Source of the DNA: Candidatus Acetatifactor stercoripullorum
GTDB taxonomy: Bacteria > Bacillota > Clostridia > Lachnospirales > Lachnospiraceae
Length of the DNA: 64,000 nt
Assembly (NCBI GenBank): GCA_019114005.1
Contig: DXGH01000072.1
Span: 1 to 64,000 of the forward strand
Direction: 5' to 3'
Below are positions 41,929 to 50,520 of the stretch, piece by piece. Every line of letters begins with the position of its first letter. Position 1 is the stretch's first letter. The translations under genes were made by a program, and so were the position numbers. A model generated the notes under the pieces. The model was not told where the DNA came from. It worked only from the letters and a program-made list of their open reading frames with translations, and ran no database searches.

Positions 41929-42915
41929 CTACAGCACATCTGCAAAGTGTACCTTGAGCCGCTTAAACACCAGGGCTCCTATTCCAAACAGTACCACCGT
42001 CACAATCCAAAAATACATGGTGGAGAAGAAATCCTGGAAAAACCATTCTTTTTCATAGATGGCGCTGCGGTAGCCATTTACAATGTACACAAGAGGATTC
42101 AGCTTCAAAACCTGCACCCAGTCCTGATGAATAGAGTTGATATCCCATAAAATCGGGGTGGCCCACATGCCGATCTGCAATGCAATGTTGATAATCTGGG
42201 ACAAATCCTTGAAAAAGACCACAACTGCACAGGTTGTATAGCTTAAAGCCAGAACAAAAATAAACAGACAAGCACTGTAGTAGAACAGCTGCAGCGTGTA
42301 CACGCTTGGATAATAGCCATAGGCGATTGCCACAATCAAAAGAATTCCCACAAAGAACACATGGATGAAGGTTGCCGCAATCACCTTGATGATGGGAAGA
42401 ATGCTGATCTTAAACACCACCTTCTTCACCAGATAATTGTATTCCAAAAGCGCATTAGTGCCATTGTTCAATGCCTCGCTGAAATAAAACCAGGGCACCA
42501 GACCCGCTGTCAGAAACAGCACAAAGGGAACCTCCACGCCGCTTCGAAGCACAGGGCCGCTGCTGCCAAATATTTTATCAAACACCACATAATACATCAG
42601 CACCGTCACCACAGGCTGGGCCATGGCCCACACCGCTCCCAGATAGGAGCCTGCGTAACGCTTTTTAAAGTCATTTTTTGCAAGCTTCCAGATCAGATGC
42701 CTGTTTTGAAACAGCTCCACCGGCAAGGAGGTGAATTTGTCATACCATTTAGAAAAAATAATGCAGGAGGCCAAAATGACAACACAGGATATGATCTTTT
42801 TCAGAAGCTCCTCCTGCCTGTCCGCTCCCGGATTATAATGAATCACAATCATCATTGCCATGGCAAACCCCGCCAGGTTAAAAATAGTGATTCCGGCTTT
42901 TTTGCTTATCTTCAT
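41929..42915 (-). CDS. Polysaccharide ABC exporter permease (Wzm/TagG-like)
   Basis: 328-aa ABC-2 type permease with six helices after an N-terminal amphipathic stretch. It carries the family signature LIWKLAKNDFKKRYAGSYLGAVWAMAQPVVTVLMYYVVF and later SYTTCAVVVFFKDLSQIINIALQIGMWATPILW and NPLVYIVNGYRSAIY. It forms the transmembrane channel with the Wzt-like ATPase for polymer export. There is one extra N-terminal helix pair (ITIFNLAGFAMAMMIVIHY) ahead of the usual start. The ATG at 42915 is downstream of rmlC; the longer open frame overlaps rmlC and lacks support. Confidence 0.9.
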   Translation of the reverse strand: MKISKKAGITIFNLAGFAMAMMIVIHYNPGADRQEELLKKIISCVVILASCIIFSKWYDKFTSLPVELFQNRHLIWKLAKNDFKKRYAGSYLGAVWAMAQPVVTVLMYYVVFDKIFGSSGPVLRSGVEVPFVLFLTAGLVPWFYFSEALNNGTNALLEYNYLVKKVVFKISILPIIKVIAATFIHVFFVGILLIVAIAYGYYPSVYTLQLFYYSACLFIFVLALSYTTCAVVVFFKDLSQIINIALQIGMWATPILWDINSIHQDWVQVLKLNPLVYIVNGYRSAIYEKEWFFQDFFSTMYFWIVTVVLFGIGALVFKRLKVHFADVL

Positions 42916-42941
42916 GTTGCACTGCCCATCCTCTTTCAAAT

Positions 42942-43493
42942 TTACCGGCGAAGCTGTGAAATACCTCCCCATTTTGTGTCCTTCTGGGAGAGAATCAGCT
43001 CCATCCCCTCCGGGATGGGCCATTCCACGCCGATGTCAGGATCATTATAAAGAATTCCTCCCTCATCGTCAGGATGATAAAAATCCGTGCATTTATAACA
43101 AAATTCCGCATAGTCAGACAGCACCAAAAAGCCGTGGGCGAAATTTTCAGGAATAAAAAACTGCTTTTTATTCTCCTCGGAAAGCAAAACGCCATGCCAC
43201 CTTCCATAGGTGGCAGAACCTGGCCTGATATCCACAGCCACATCGAAAACCTGGCCTTTTATGACCCGCACCAGCTTGGCCTGTGGAAACTGCTTCTGAA
43301 AATGCAGTCCCCGTAATACCCCTTTCCTGGAGGCTGACTGGTTGTCCTGCACAAACACCCGGTCAATGCCAGCCGCCTTGTAATCCTCATAATGATAGGT
43401 TTCCATAAAATACCCTCTCTCGTCGCCGAACACTGTAGGGGTAATAATTTTCAGCCCTTCAATCTCACAGGCCTCCACTGTAATTTTTCCCAT
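42942..43493 (-). CDS. rmlC: dTDP-4-dehydrorhamnose 3,5-epimerase
   Basis: 183-aa cupin epimerase of the dTDP-L-rhamnose pathway, acting on the product of RmlB. Conserved segments: GDERGYFMETYH, the catalytic-histidine region VLRGLHFQKQFPQAKLV, VDIRPGSATYG, and IPENFAHGFLVLSD. Full family length. Together with rmlA and rmlB close by, three of four rhamnose genes are present; rmlD is not in the window. AGGAGGC directly precedes the ATG. A copy of the palindromic repeat sits 70 bases upstream. Confidence 0.95.
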   Translation of the reverse strand: MGKITVEACEIEGLKIITPTVFGDERGYFMETYHYEDYKAAGIDRVFVQDNQSASRKGVLRGLHFQKQFPQAKLVRVIKGQVFDVAVDIRPGSATYGRWHGVLLSEENKKQFFIPENFAHGFLVLSDYAEFCYKCTDFYHPDDEGGILYNDPDIGVEWPIPEGMELILSQKDTKWGGISQLRR

Positions 43494-43562
43494 TCCATGC
43501 CTCCTATTTCCACTCGTATATCTGCATTTGCAAAATTTATTTTAAGACCAAATTGCGGCCGC

Positions 43563-43657
43563 CATATCTTTCATAAGCAGACCCTGTCTGGCCGACGGCA
43601 CTTAGGCTGCGTCCTTTGCAGCCTTATGTACCGCTGCGGTCAGACCGGAGCGAAAGC
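43563..43657. repeat. Palindromic intergenic repeat, copy 2 (one arm lost)
   Basis: Matches the 122-bp unit through ATTTCATAAACAGAC-like left arm, the CTTAGGCTGC-GTCCTTT-GCAGCCTTA apical hairpin and the GCGGTCAG...GAGCGAAAGC right part, then stops 2 bases before the stop codon of the GH25 gene. The outer right arm is missing or replaced by coding sequence. More diverged than the other two copies in the left stem. Confidence 0.8.
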
Positions 43658-43659
43658 AA

Positions 43660-44967
43660 TTATTCATCAATTCCCAGATAGCTTACATTCATATCCACAT
43701 TTCCCTGGATACCGTCGATACGGCCCTTGGAAGTGTACTGCCACATTTGATAATAGCCCTGATAAATGGGGATGCTTCTGTACTCCGCAAGCCAGATGCA
43801 GTAATTTTCCAGGCGCGCCGTCTCCAGATAGCTGTTATACCAGTTGCGGCTGCCGTATACGCCCGCCCGGTATCCGGCATTTTCTATGGTGCGGCAGAAA
43901 GCCTCGCAGACCAAGGTTCTGGTTTCCACATCCAGCCCGTCCGCTCTTCCGTTTCCTCCCGCACTCTCTGTATCAATAAAAATAGGGTAATCAATTTTGT
44001 ATTCCCGGACAAGATTGAGCACAGCGGACGCTTCCTCAACAGCCTCCACCTCATTTACAGCCTGGGTAAAGAAATACACGCCCACCGGAATCCCGCTTGC
44101 AGCCGCACCCTTCATATTCGTTTCAAAATAGGGGTCCTCCACAAGGCTTCCCGTCACAGAGCCGCGATAGCCTGCCCGCACGATGGCAAACTCCACCCCT
44201 GCGTTTTTCACCTTGTCCCAGTCAATATCGCCGTTCCATTTTGACACATCAATCCCCACTTTTGAATTTCCGGTGGCTGTCTGCAGCTTCCTGATCTCGG
44301 TGCTGTCCGCATCCTCTATGGCATCCTGAACACCGGAGTCCTCCGCCTGTGCATCAATTTCATCCTCGGTCTTGATCAAAAGGGAGATGTCCTCAATGGC
44401 CAGATATTCCACCTTATCCTTCACCCGGACTCTGGTCTCGTTTGTGGGAACCTTATAGCCCTCTATGGGGAGCAGCTCTACATAGTATTCCCCCGCAGAG
44501 AGTCCTCCTATGTAAATCACGCCGTCCTGATCCAGATCCTTATACTCCTCTGAATCGTCCAGCCGCACGTAAAAGCTCTCTCCTGAAACCAGCTCTCCCG
44601 ACATGTCCACAATCTGTATCCTAAGGTCCTTCTCCACGGAGGTCACCATCAGAGACAATCGGTTTTCCTGATTTCTGGCCGCCTCCAGCACAGGATTGAT
44701 TTCCCTGTCAAAAAAGGTTTCATCCTCCAGAAATGCGGACAGGTCGTCCCCGATCTGTCCGCCGGGAGCGCTTTGCGCCTGGGGAGCGTCCTGGCCCCCC
44801 TGGATGCTCTGCACTGTCTGGCTGTCCTGCACTGTCTGGCCATCCTGCAAAGTTTCCTGGCCTCCGGCAGAAAAGCTTTCCCTGTTGGCGTACAATACCA
44901 GCACAGATATCAGCAGAATCGCTCCCATCGATATTAAAATAGCCATCCGCCGCAGCTTAGAGTCCAT
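43660..44967 (-). CDS. Membrane-anchored GH25 (lysozyme-like) protein
   Basis: 435-aa protein. An N-terminal transmembrane anchor ([20 protein letters not shown]) is followed by a Gln/Ser-rich linker, a prealbumin/SpaA-like beta domain (about 110-200: [23 protein letters not shown]) and a C-terminal GH25 domain. GH25 residues are visible: [11 protein letters not shown], the D-x-E pair in [11 protein letters not shown], and [15 protein letters not shown]25 enzymes cut the MurNAc-GlcNAc bond of peptidoglycan. It sits between rmlC and rmlA and overlaps rmlA by 11 bases, so it is made with the polymer genes. Likely wall remodelling for polymer attachment. Start chosen at 44967 for GAGGTGG. Confidence 0.88.
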   Translation of the reverse strand: MDSKLRRMAILISMGAILLISVLVLYANRESFSAGGQETLQDGQTVQDSQTVQSIQGGQDAPQAQSAPGGQIGDDLSAFLEDETFFDREINPVLEAARNQENRLSLMVTSVEKDLRIQIVDMSGELVSGESFYVRLDDSEEYKDLDQDGVIYIGGLSAGEYYVELLPIEGYKVPTNETRVRVKDKVEYLAIEDISLLIKTEDEIDAQAEDSGVQDAIEDADSTEIRKLQTATGNSKVGIDVSKWNGDIDWDKVKNAGVEFAIVRAGYRGSVTGSLVEDPYFETNMKGAAASGIPVGVYFFTQAVNEVEAVEEASAVLNLVREYKIDYPIFIDTESAGGNGRADGLDVETRTLVCEAFCRTIENAGYRAGVYGSRNWYNSYLETARLENYCIWLAEYRSIPIYQGYYQMWQYTSKGRIDGIQGNVDMNVSYLGIDE

Positions 44968-45826
44968 TTGCCACCTCAACTAAATATTGGCCATAATTGG
45001 TCTTCATCAAAGGCTCCGCCAGCAAAAGAAGCTGTTCCTTGTCAATAAAGCCTCTTTTATAAGCAATCTCCTCTATGCAGGAGATATACAATCCCTGACG
45101 CTTCTGGAAAGCCGCCACGAAATCCGCCGCATCCAAAAGGGCGTCATGATTTCCCGTATCCAGCCATGCAAAGCCTCTCCCCAGCGTCTCCACATAGAGG
45201 CTTCCCCGCTCCAGATACGTATTGTTGATGCTGGTGATCTCAATTTCTCCTCTGGCGGAGGGCTTTACATTTTTGGCGATCTCCACCACATCGTTGTCAT
45301 AAAAATACAGCCCCGGCACTGCGTAATTGCTCTTTGGATGCTCTGGCTTTTCCTCGATAGAAATTGCCTTCCCCTTTTCGTCAAACTCCACCACGCCGTA
45401 TTCCTTAGGGTCTCTCACATAATAGCCGAAGATTGTGGCTCCCTTCTCTCTGGCGGCCACTTCCCGCAGAACCTTGGTAAAGCTTTGTCCATAAAAAATA
45501 TTGTCCCCCAAAACCAGGGCGACTCTGTCGTTTCCGATAAAATCTGCGCCAATAATAAATGCGTCCGCAAGCCCTCTTGGCTGTTCCTGCACTGCGTAAG
45601 AAAATTCCATGCCCAGCTGGCTCCCGTCCTTTAACAGCTCCTGGAACACAGGCAGATCCCTGGGAGTAGAGATAATCAAAATTTCTCTGATGCCTGCCAG
45701 CATCAGGGTTGACAGGGGATAATAAATCATCGGCTTATCATATACGGGCATAATCTGCTTGGATATTGCCTTTGTGAGCGGATAAAGTCTGGTTCCCGAA
45801 CCTCCCGCCAAAATAATTCCTTTCAT
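44957..45826 (-). CDS. rmlA: Glucose-1-phosphate thymidylyltransferase
   Basis: 289-aa nucleotidyltransferase that makes dTDP-glucose, the first step to dTDP-rhamnose and dTDP-amino sugars. It has the N-terminal signature [42 protein letters not shown], the sugar-binding E-E-K-P ([18 protein letters not shown]), and [13 protein letters not shown]. Normal length. AAGGAGG site. Its stop overlaps the GH25 start. Confidence 0.96.
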   Translation of the reverse strand: MKGIILAGGSGTRLYPLTKAISKQIMPVYDKPMIYYPLSTLMLAGIREILIISTPRDLPVFQELLKDGSQLGMEFSYAVQEQPRGLADAFIIGADFIGNDRVALVLGDNIFYGQSFTKVLREVAAREKGATIFGYYVRDPKEYGVVEFDEKGKAISIEEKPEHPKSNYAVPGLYFYDNDVVEIAKNVKPSARGEIEITSINNTYLERGSLYVETLGRGFAWLDTGNHDALLDAADFVAAFQKRQGLYISCIEEIAYKRGFIDKEQLLLLAEPLMKTNYGQYLVEVANGL

Positions 45827-45887
45827 GGGTTTTCCTCCTTCTTGTTTACGGAAATCGCGCTGTTCTCACAGGCTTTGTAAACGCGCC

Positions 45888-45916
45888 AAATGGGAACGAG
45901 AAGCTCGTCCCCATTT
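45888..45916. terminator. Hairpin between rmlB and rmlA
   Basis: 13-bp stem AAATGGGAACGAG / CTCGTCCCCATTT with one mismatch. The T-run is better on the plus strand, so for the minus-strand operon it may be an RNA-stability or attenuation element rather than a terminator. Confidence 0.4.
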
Positions 45917-45929
45917 TTTGATCTCCTGT

Positions 45930-47012
45930 TTACTTTCCGTACATCTCCGTGTAATATTTCTGGTAGTCGCCGCTTGTTACATTCTTCATCCAATCCTCAT
46001 GCTCAAAAAACCACTGTATGGTCTTTTTTATGCCCTCCTTAAACATGGTTTCCGGTTCCCAGCCGATCTCTTTTCTGATCTTGTCCGGCGCAATGGCATA
46101 TCTGCGGTCATGTCCCTTTCTGTCCTCCACATAGGTGATCAGGTCTCTGCTCACCAGCGCCTTTCTGGGGTCCTCATCAGACAGCATTTCCTGCAAGGTG
46201 TCAATAATGATATGGATAATCTCAATGTTCTGCTTCTCGTTGTGTCCCCCGATATTGTAGGTCTCAAAAAGCCTTCCCTTCTCCTGCACCATATCAATGG
46301 CCTTTGCATGATCCTCCACATACAGCCAGTCACGCACATTTTTGCCATCCCCGTACACAGGGAGCTTTTTCCCCTGCAGCGCATTGTTGATGATCAGGGG
46401 AATCAGCTTTTCCGGAAACTGATAGGGGCCGTAATTGTTGGAGCAGTTTGTGATATTGGCCGGGAAGCGGTAGGTATCCATATATGCCTTTACCAGCAGA
46501 TCCGACCCGGCCTTGCTGGCCGAGTAGGGGCTGTGGGGATCATAGGGCGTTGTCTCATAGAAAAAGGCGTTGTCGTCATCCGGCAGGGAACCGTACACCT
46601 CATCCGTAGACACATGCAGAAACTTTTTGTCCTCCTTAAAGCTTCCGTCAGGCAGCTCCCATGCCGCCTTTGCACAGTTGAGCATAACAGCGGTTCCCAG
46701 CACATTTGTGCGCACAAACACCTCCGGGTCCCGGATGCTCCTGTCCACATGGCTCTCTGCGGCAAAATGCACCACTCTGTCGATCTCATTCTCCGCAAAG
46801 ATTCTGCCGATAGCCTCCTTGTCACAGATGTCGGCTTTCACAAAGGTATAGTTTGGCCGTCCCTCCACGTCTCTTAAATTTTCCAGATTTCCCGCATAAG
46901 TCAGGGCGTCCACATTGATAATCCGGATAGCTTCCCCGTATTTGCGGAACATATAATGGATATAATTGGAGCCGATAAAGCCTGCTCCTCCGGTCACAAG
47001 ATAAGTCCTCAT
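45930..47012 (-). CDS. rmlB: dTDP-glucose 4,6-dehydratase
   Basis: 360-aa short-chain dehydrogenase/reductase-type enzyme that makes dTDP-4-keto-6-deoxyglucose. NAD-binding TGGAGFIGSNYIHYM, catalytic STDEVYG (Asp-Glu), YSASKAGSD (Tyr-x3-Lys), and SNNYGPYQFPEKLIPL. Slightly longer than the usual ~340 aa. Its product feeds both RmlC and, in the second half of the locus, the RffA-like aminotransferase. AAGGAG precedes the ATG; a small hairpin separates it from rmlA. Confidence 0.95.
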   Translation of the reverse strand: MRTYLVTGGAGFIGSNYIHYMFRKYGEAIRIINVDALTYAGNLENLRDVEGRPNYTFVKADICDKEAIGRIFAENEIDRVVHFAAESHVDRSIRDPEVFVRTNVLGTAVMLNCAKAAWELPDGSFKEDKKFLHVSTDEVYGSLPDDDNAFFYETTPYDPHSPYSASKAGSDLLVKAYMDTYRFPANITNCSNNYGPYQFPEKLIPLIINNALQGKKLPVYGDGKNVRDWLYVEDHAKAIDMVQEKGRLFETYNIGGHNEKQNIEIIHIIIDTLQEMLSDEDPRKALVSRDLITYVEDRKGHDRRYAIAPDKIRKEIGWEPETMFKEGIKKTIQWFFEHEDWMKNVTSGDYQKYYTEMYGK

Positions 47013-47092
47013 ATTGTTCTCCTTGTCCCTCTTTTTGTCTTTTCCTTATTTTACCACAGCCCTTGCTGCCGTGGCTACTAAAATCTCACTTC

Positions 47093-50000
47093 TTAGTATC
47101 CCAGATAACTGAGATTTAAATCCACATTTCCACTGATTCCGCTGACCCTTCCTGTGGATTTATACTGCCATAGGTCATACCTGCCCTCATAGGTGGGCTT
47201 TGCGGCATACTGGGCCAGCCAGATTTTATATGCGCTCAAGGCAGAAGTATCTATCTTGCTTGTCAGCCAGGTTTTGTTTGCATAAATCCCCGCCGTGTAT
47301 CCCGCGTTTTGTATGGTCTGGCAGAAGGCCTTGCACACCTCGGTTCTGGTCTGCTTGTCAATGCCGTCGGCCCGGCCTCCGCTGCTCTCCACATCCAGAA
47401 AAATAGGATAGGAAATCTTATAATTTTTTACAAGCTCCAGCACCATGGAGGCTTCCTCCACTGCTTCCACAGCATCCACCGCCTGGGTAAAGAAGTAAAC
47501 TCCCACCTTCAGCCCTGCCGCCGTGGCGCCCTTAATATTGGCAGCGTATTTGGGGTCCTCTATCAGACTGCCCTGGGAAGAGCCTCTGTATCCGCAGCGG
47601 ATAATTACGTAGGATACCCCTGAATTCTTTACTGCCTCCCAATCTATGGTGCCGTTCCATTTTGATACATCAATTCCCATAGTGCCTGAACCCGTCACAA
47701 GAGAACCATCGCTGGCAAAATTGTATTTTGCCCCCTGGATCACCTGCTCTCCCGTCACCTTATTGCCGGAGGCGTCAAAGAAATATACCTTCCCGTCCAA
47801 CGTCTGCCAGCCGGTATACTTCGCCTCGCCCTTCACAAAAAATTTATCTGCCGTATAATAATCCGCAAAAACCGCTTCTCTGTAGGCATTATTTTCCAAA
47901 ACATAAAGCTGCTGTCCGCTGGAATCCTTCAGCTTGCTTGTCTTATCCTCTCTGGGATGGGCCTTTACGGTCACCGCACAGGCAGCTTTTACCTCTTCGC
48001 CATTTTCCGAATACTTCACCGTTATAACAGCGCTTCCTGCGCTCACACCAGTGATGGTCACCGCCCTGCCGCTTACCGATACAGTGGCGACTCCCGTATC
48101 CGAGGACTCCGCCGTCACAGCATTCTGGGTGGTTGCGTTGGTGATAGAAGCGTTGATGGTCACCGGCGCAGTAAGGTAAACTGTGGCAGAGGTTTTGTCC
48201 AGAGTAATCGTCTTATTCCCCGTGACTTTTACATTGAGCGCAGCGCTGGCAGCCGTGGCCGCAGCTCCGCCAGTATAGTTTACAGTCAGGGTAATCACAG
48301 CATCTCCCGCCGCAACGCCCTTTATGGTAAGATTGCCGGAAGCATCCACCGACGCCGTGGCAATATCCGTTCTGTTCGAGGAAACGCTGTAAGTGAGCTG
48401 CTTGCCCGCAGTAAATCCTGCGGCCTGTGCCTTTGCGGTTCCCTGAGCCCCAATGGCCAGGGTCATGGAGGACTGATCCAGACTCACGCTGCCCGCCGCG
48501 TCACTTACCGTCACACTGCAGGTTCCCGTCAGTCCCGTCACCGCGTTATTGCCGCTTACCGTGCTTCCGCTTGCGCTAAAGGAGATCAAAACCGCGCCGT
48601 TTGTGGCGCCAAGGGCCGTTACGGTGGCGCTTGCACCGCTTCCCTCCACCTTCACGGTGCCGGGATTGCTGCTGGTCCAGGTCACATTGGTCAGATTTAC
48701 CTCCGGGCACTGGGCCGTAACTGTAAAGCTCTCTCCCACCTTCAGCGTCTTGCTGGAGGGAGACACACTGGCCTTGTATGCCATTCTTAAAAAGCTGCCG
48801 CTCATGGCGTAGGTAGCCGGGTCAGGTATGGTGCTCTTTGCCACCTCAGTATAAGTATTTACCGTGGATGTGCTCTCCACCCATTCCACCGTATCCTGCA
48901 GCGAGGATTCCACCACCGTTTCATTCTTTCTGGTATCCTCCTTGGCCGCATCTACTTCGGATTCCTTCTTAATCTCGTTTTTTACATCTATTTTCTGATA
49001 AGTGATATCCTTTTTCACCACCACCGACTGTGCTCCCTGGGGGATGGTGTAATCCGCATATTTGGCATCTGTCAGCGCATTGATGGAAACCTTATAGGTG
49101 CCGGGCGTAATATCCTTTTGATAGATAATGCCATCCATATCGTCGTCCGTCCAGGTCTCGCTGTCCCCCTCCGGGTCTGTAACCGTCACAGAAAAGGGCA
49201 CGTTGGCAATCAGCTTGCCGGTTTCCTCATTGGTAAATTTCACCTTTAAATCCTTTTGCACGGAGGTCAGCTCCAGCTTCACCGTCACCTGTCTGCTGTA
49301 TTCCGTCTCATCATACTCCGTATTCTGCTCCTGCTCCACAACGCCTGCTGCCGCAAGCCTGGCCAGCTCCGCATCCGCCACTGCCATAAGACCGGTCTCT
49401 CCTATGGTGGTAATACCGTCCAGCTGGGCTCCCACGGTGACAAATTCATCCACCTGGCCGTCTGCAATCCGGGCGCTGGCATATATGCTCCCTGTCACCA
49501 GGGCAAGCACCAAGACTGCCACTCCTGTAGAGGTAATGATCTTGTCCATGGTTCCCATCTCCAGAAACCGATTCCATAATCCGGCCAAAAGCACGCCCGG
49601 GCCGGCCTTTTTCCCGGTACGCCTCTGTCTTTTAGGGGCAGCCGTGGAATGATAAGCGCTTCTTTCTTCCTCTTCGATGTAATATCCGGCTTCTGCGTCG
49701 TCCTCCGGGTAATACTCCTCTGCCTCATAAGGCTCTGTATCATCCTCCGGGTAATATTCAGCTTCTTCCGGGTATTCTTCCTCTATGTAATATGCAGCAT
49801 CCTCTGCCTCGTCATCCTGGGCATAATATTCAGCTTCTCCGGATTCCTCCTCTGCATAGTACCCGGACGCCTCTATATCATCCTCTGTATCATCCTCTGC
49901 GTAATATTCGCTCTCTTCTGCTTCCTCGTATTCGTAATCTTCCTCGTATTCCTCGTCAGCGTAATACGTCCCTTCTTCGTCCTCTAATTCCTCCTGGGCA

Positions 50001-50104
50001 TCGTACTCCTCTTCCTCCTGGGCGTCCCAGTCAGCATCCCAGTCGGAACGATCCTCTTCAAATTTTTCATATGGCTTTTTCGTATGGCCGAACAACCTTT
50101 TCAT
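47093..50104 (-). CDS. Large GH25 protein with acidic cytoplasmic tail and Ig-like domains
   Basis: 1003-aa membrane-anchored wall protein. Residues about 1-160 are an extremely acidic, Tyr-rich cytoplasmic tail with a repeated YY-x-E/D-E/D unit. A Lys/Arg patch and one transmembrane helix (ITSTGVAVLVLALVTGSIYAS) follow. The outside part has a SpaA/prealbumin-like domain shared with the smaller GH25 protein (LTSVQKDLKVKFTNEETGKL), then three Big_2-like Ig domains (about 475-745, e.g. VTWTSSNPGTVKVEG), a choline-binding-like repeat (GWQTLDGKVYFFDASGNKV) and a C-terminal GH25 domain (DVSKWNGTIDW; FLDVESSGG; DLWQYKSTGRV). Likely peptidoglycan-cutting. It has its own promoter. Confidence 0.9.
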   Translation of the reverse strand: MKRLFGHTKKPYEKFEEDRSDWDADWDAQEEEEYDAQEELEDEEGTYYADEEYEEDYEYEEAEESEYYAEDDTEDDIEASGYYAEEESGEAEYYAQDDEAEDAAYYIEEEYPEEAEYYPEDDTEPYEAEEYYPEDDAEAGYYIEEEERSAYHSTAAPKRQRRTGKKAGPGVLLAGLWNRFLEMGTMDKIITSTGVAVLVLALVTGSIYASARIADGQVDEFVTVGAQLDGITTIGETGLMAVADAELARLAAAGVVEQEQNTEYDETEYSRQVTVKLELTSVQKDLKVKFTNEETGKLIANVPFSVTVTDPEGDSETWTDDDMDGIIYQKDITPGTYKVSINALTDAKYADYTIPQGAQSVVVKKDITYQKIDVKNEIKKESEVDAAKEDTRKNETVVESSLQDTVEWVESTSTVNTYTEVAKSTIPDPATYAMSGSFLRMAYKASVSPSSKTLKVGESFTVTAQCPEVNLTNVTWTSSNPGTVKVEGSGASATVTALGATNGAVLISFSASGSTVSGNNAVTGLTGTCSVTVSDAAGSVSLDQSSMTLAIGAQGTAKAQAAGFTAGKQLTYSVSSNRTDIATASVDASGNLTIKGVAAGDAVITLTVNYTGGAAATAASAALNVKVTGNKTITLDKTSATVYLTAPVTINASITNATTQNAVTAESSDTGVATVSVSGRAVTITGVSAGSAVITVKYSENGEEVKAACAVTVKAHPREDKTSKLKDSSGQQLYVLENNAYREAVFADYYTADKFFVKGEAKYTGWQTLDGKVYFFDASGNKVTGEQVIQGAKYNFASDGSLVTGSGTMGIDVSKWNGTIDWEAVKNSGVSYVIIRCGYRGSSQGSLIEDPKYAANIKGATAAGLKVGVYFFTQAVDAVEAVEEASMVLELVKNYKISYPIFLDVESSGGRADGIDKQTRTEVCKAFCQTIQNAGYTAGIYANKTWLTSKIDTSALSAYKIWLAQYAAKPTYEGRYDLWQYKSTGRVSGISGNVDLNLSYLGY

Positions 50105-50153
50105 TTACACTACCCTTTCTAACATTTAAGACACCCGTTGACAATTCCGTAAT

Positions 50154-50182
50154 ATTATAGCATTCCCCGCCCACAGCTTCAA
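50154..50182 (-). promoter_or_regulatory. Promoter of the large GH25 gene
   Basis: Minus-strand TTGAAG (50177-50182), 17-base spacer and perfect TATAAT (50154-50159), about 50 bases before the ATG at 50104. It probably drives the downstream rml and export genes as well. Confidence 0.7.
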
Positions 50183-50294
50183 GCAAGAAAGCCATTTCTT
50201 CATAATTTCTTAAATTTTCACAGAAACGGAATGTTCCATTTTCTCTCACCGCCCCATTCAAAAACTTAAACATTTCTAAAATTTTCTAATAATC

Positions 50295-50323
50295 TGGACT
50301 TTCCTCCCACATAATAGTAAAAT
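50295..50323 (+). promoter_or_regulatory. Candidate promoter of the plus-strand SGNH-like gene
   Basis: TGGACT (50295-50300), 17-base spacer and TAAAAT (50318-50323), giving a leader of about 185 bases that holds the multi-hairpin element. With the divergent GH25 promoter it accounts for the 410-base gap between genes. Confidence 0.5.
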
Positions 50324-50369
50324 AAAAAACAACTTTTTTACCCTGGAAATGGAAGCAGCATCGCAGAAT

Positions 50370-50520
50370 GTGAGGTAATGTGAAAAATCACACTGATGTG
50401 CTGATTTTTCACACGGCTATTTGTTTCTGGACGAAAACAAATAGCCATGATGGCAGACGCAAATTTGACATTTGCGTCGCCTCCTCGCGACAAGTCGCTT
50501 AGAAATGAGGTAATATGAAA
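50370..50520 (+). repeat. Multi-hairpin element bounded by direct copies of a ribosome-binding site/start
   Basis: A 16-base sequence, GTGAGGTAATGTGAAA (50370-50385), recurs as ATGAGGTAATATGAAA (50505-50520), where it supplies the ribosome-binding site and ATG of the downstream gene. Between the copies lie four hairpins: GTGAAAAATCA-CAC/GTG-TGATTTTTCAC (50380-50412), a perfect 12-bp GGCTATTTGTTT/AAACAAATAGCC (50415-50446), GACGCAAAT/ATTTGCGTC (50456-50478) and GCGAC/GTCGC (50487-50498). The arrangement looks like an inserted structured element that recreated the start region, or a regulatory leader. Confidence 0.7.
50380..50502 (+). CDS. Possible 40-aa leader peptide inside the hairpin element
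   Basis: From the GTG in the first copy of the repeated start, 40 codons run to TAG at 50500-50502, 12 bases before the SGNH-like gene's ATG. GAGG lies 5 bases before the GTG, mirroring the real gene's start. Composition (Cys, Trp, Thr, Arg rich) looks like a repeat-derived frame. It might be a translated upstream ORF coupling translation to the downstream gene, or be meaningless. Confidence 0.25.
   Translation: MKNHTDVLIFHTAICFWTKTNSHDGRRKFDICVASSRQVA

Noticed and set aside
42916-43023. Extended N-terminus of the Wzm-like permease overlapping rmlC
   Set aside because: The extra 36 residues are the out-of-frame end of rmlC; the membrane protein starts naturally at 42915.
45825-46877. A 350-codon plus-strand open frame opposite rmlB
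   Set aside because: Antisense shadow of a strongly conserved gene. The His/Leu/Ile-rich product resembles no protein family and lacks a start context.
49655-49995. Short tandem repeat DNA that might be a CRISPR or regulatory array
   Set aside because: The repeat is the coding sequence for the Tyr/Asp/Glu-rich tail of the large GH25 protein; units vary and keep frame.
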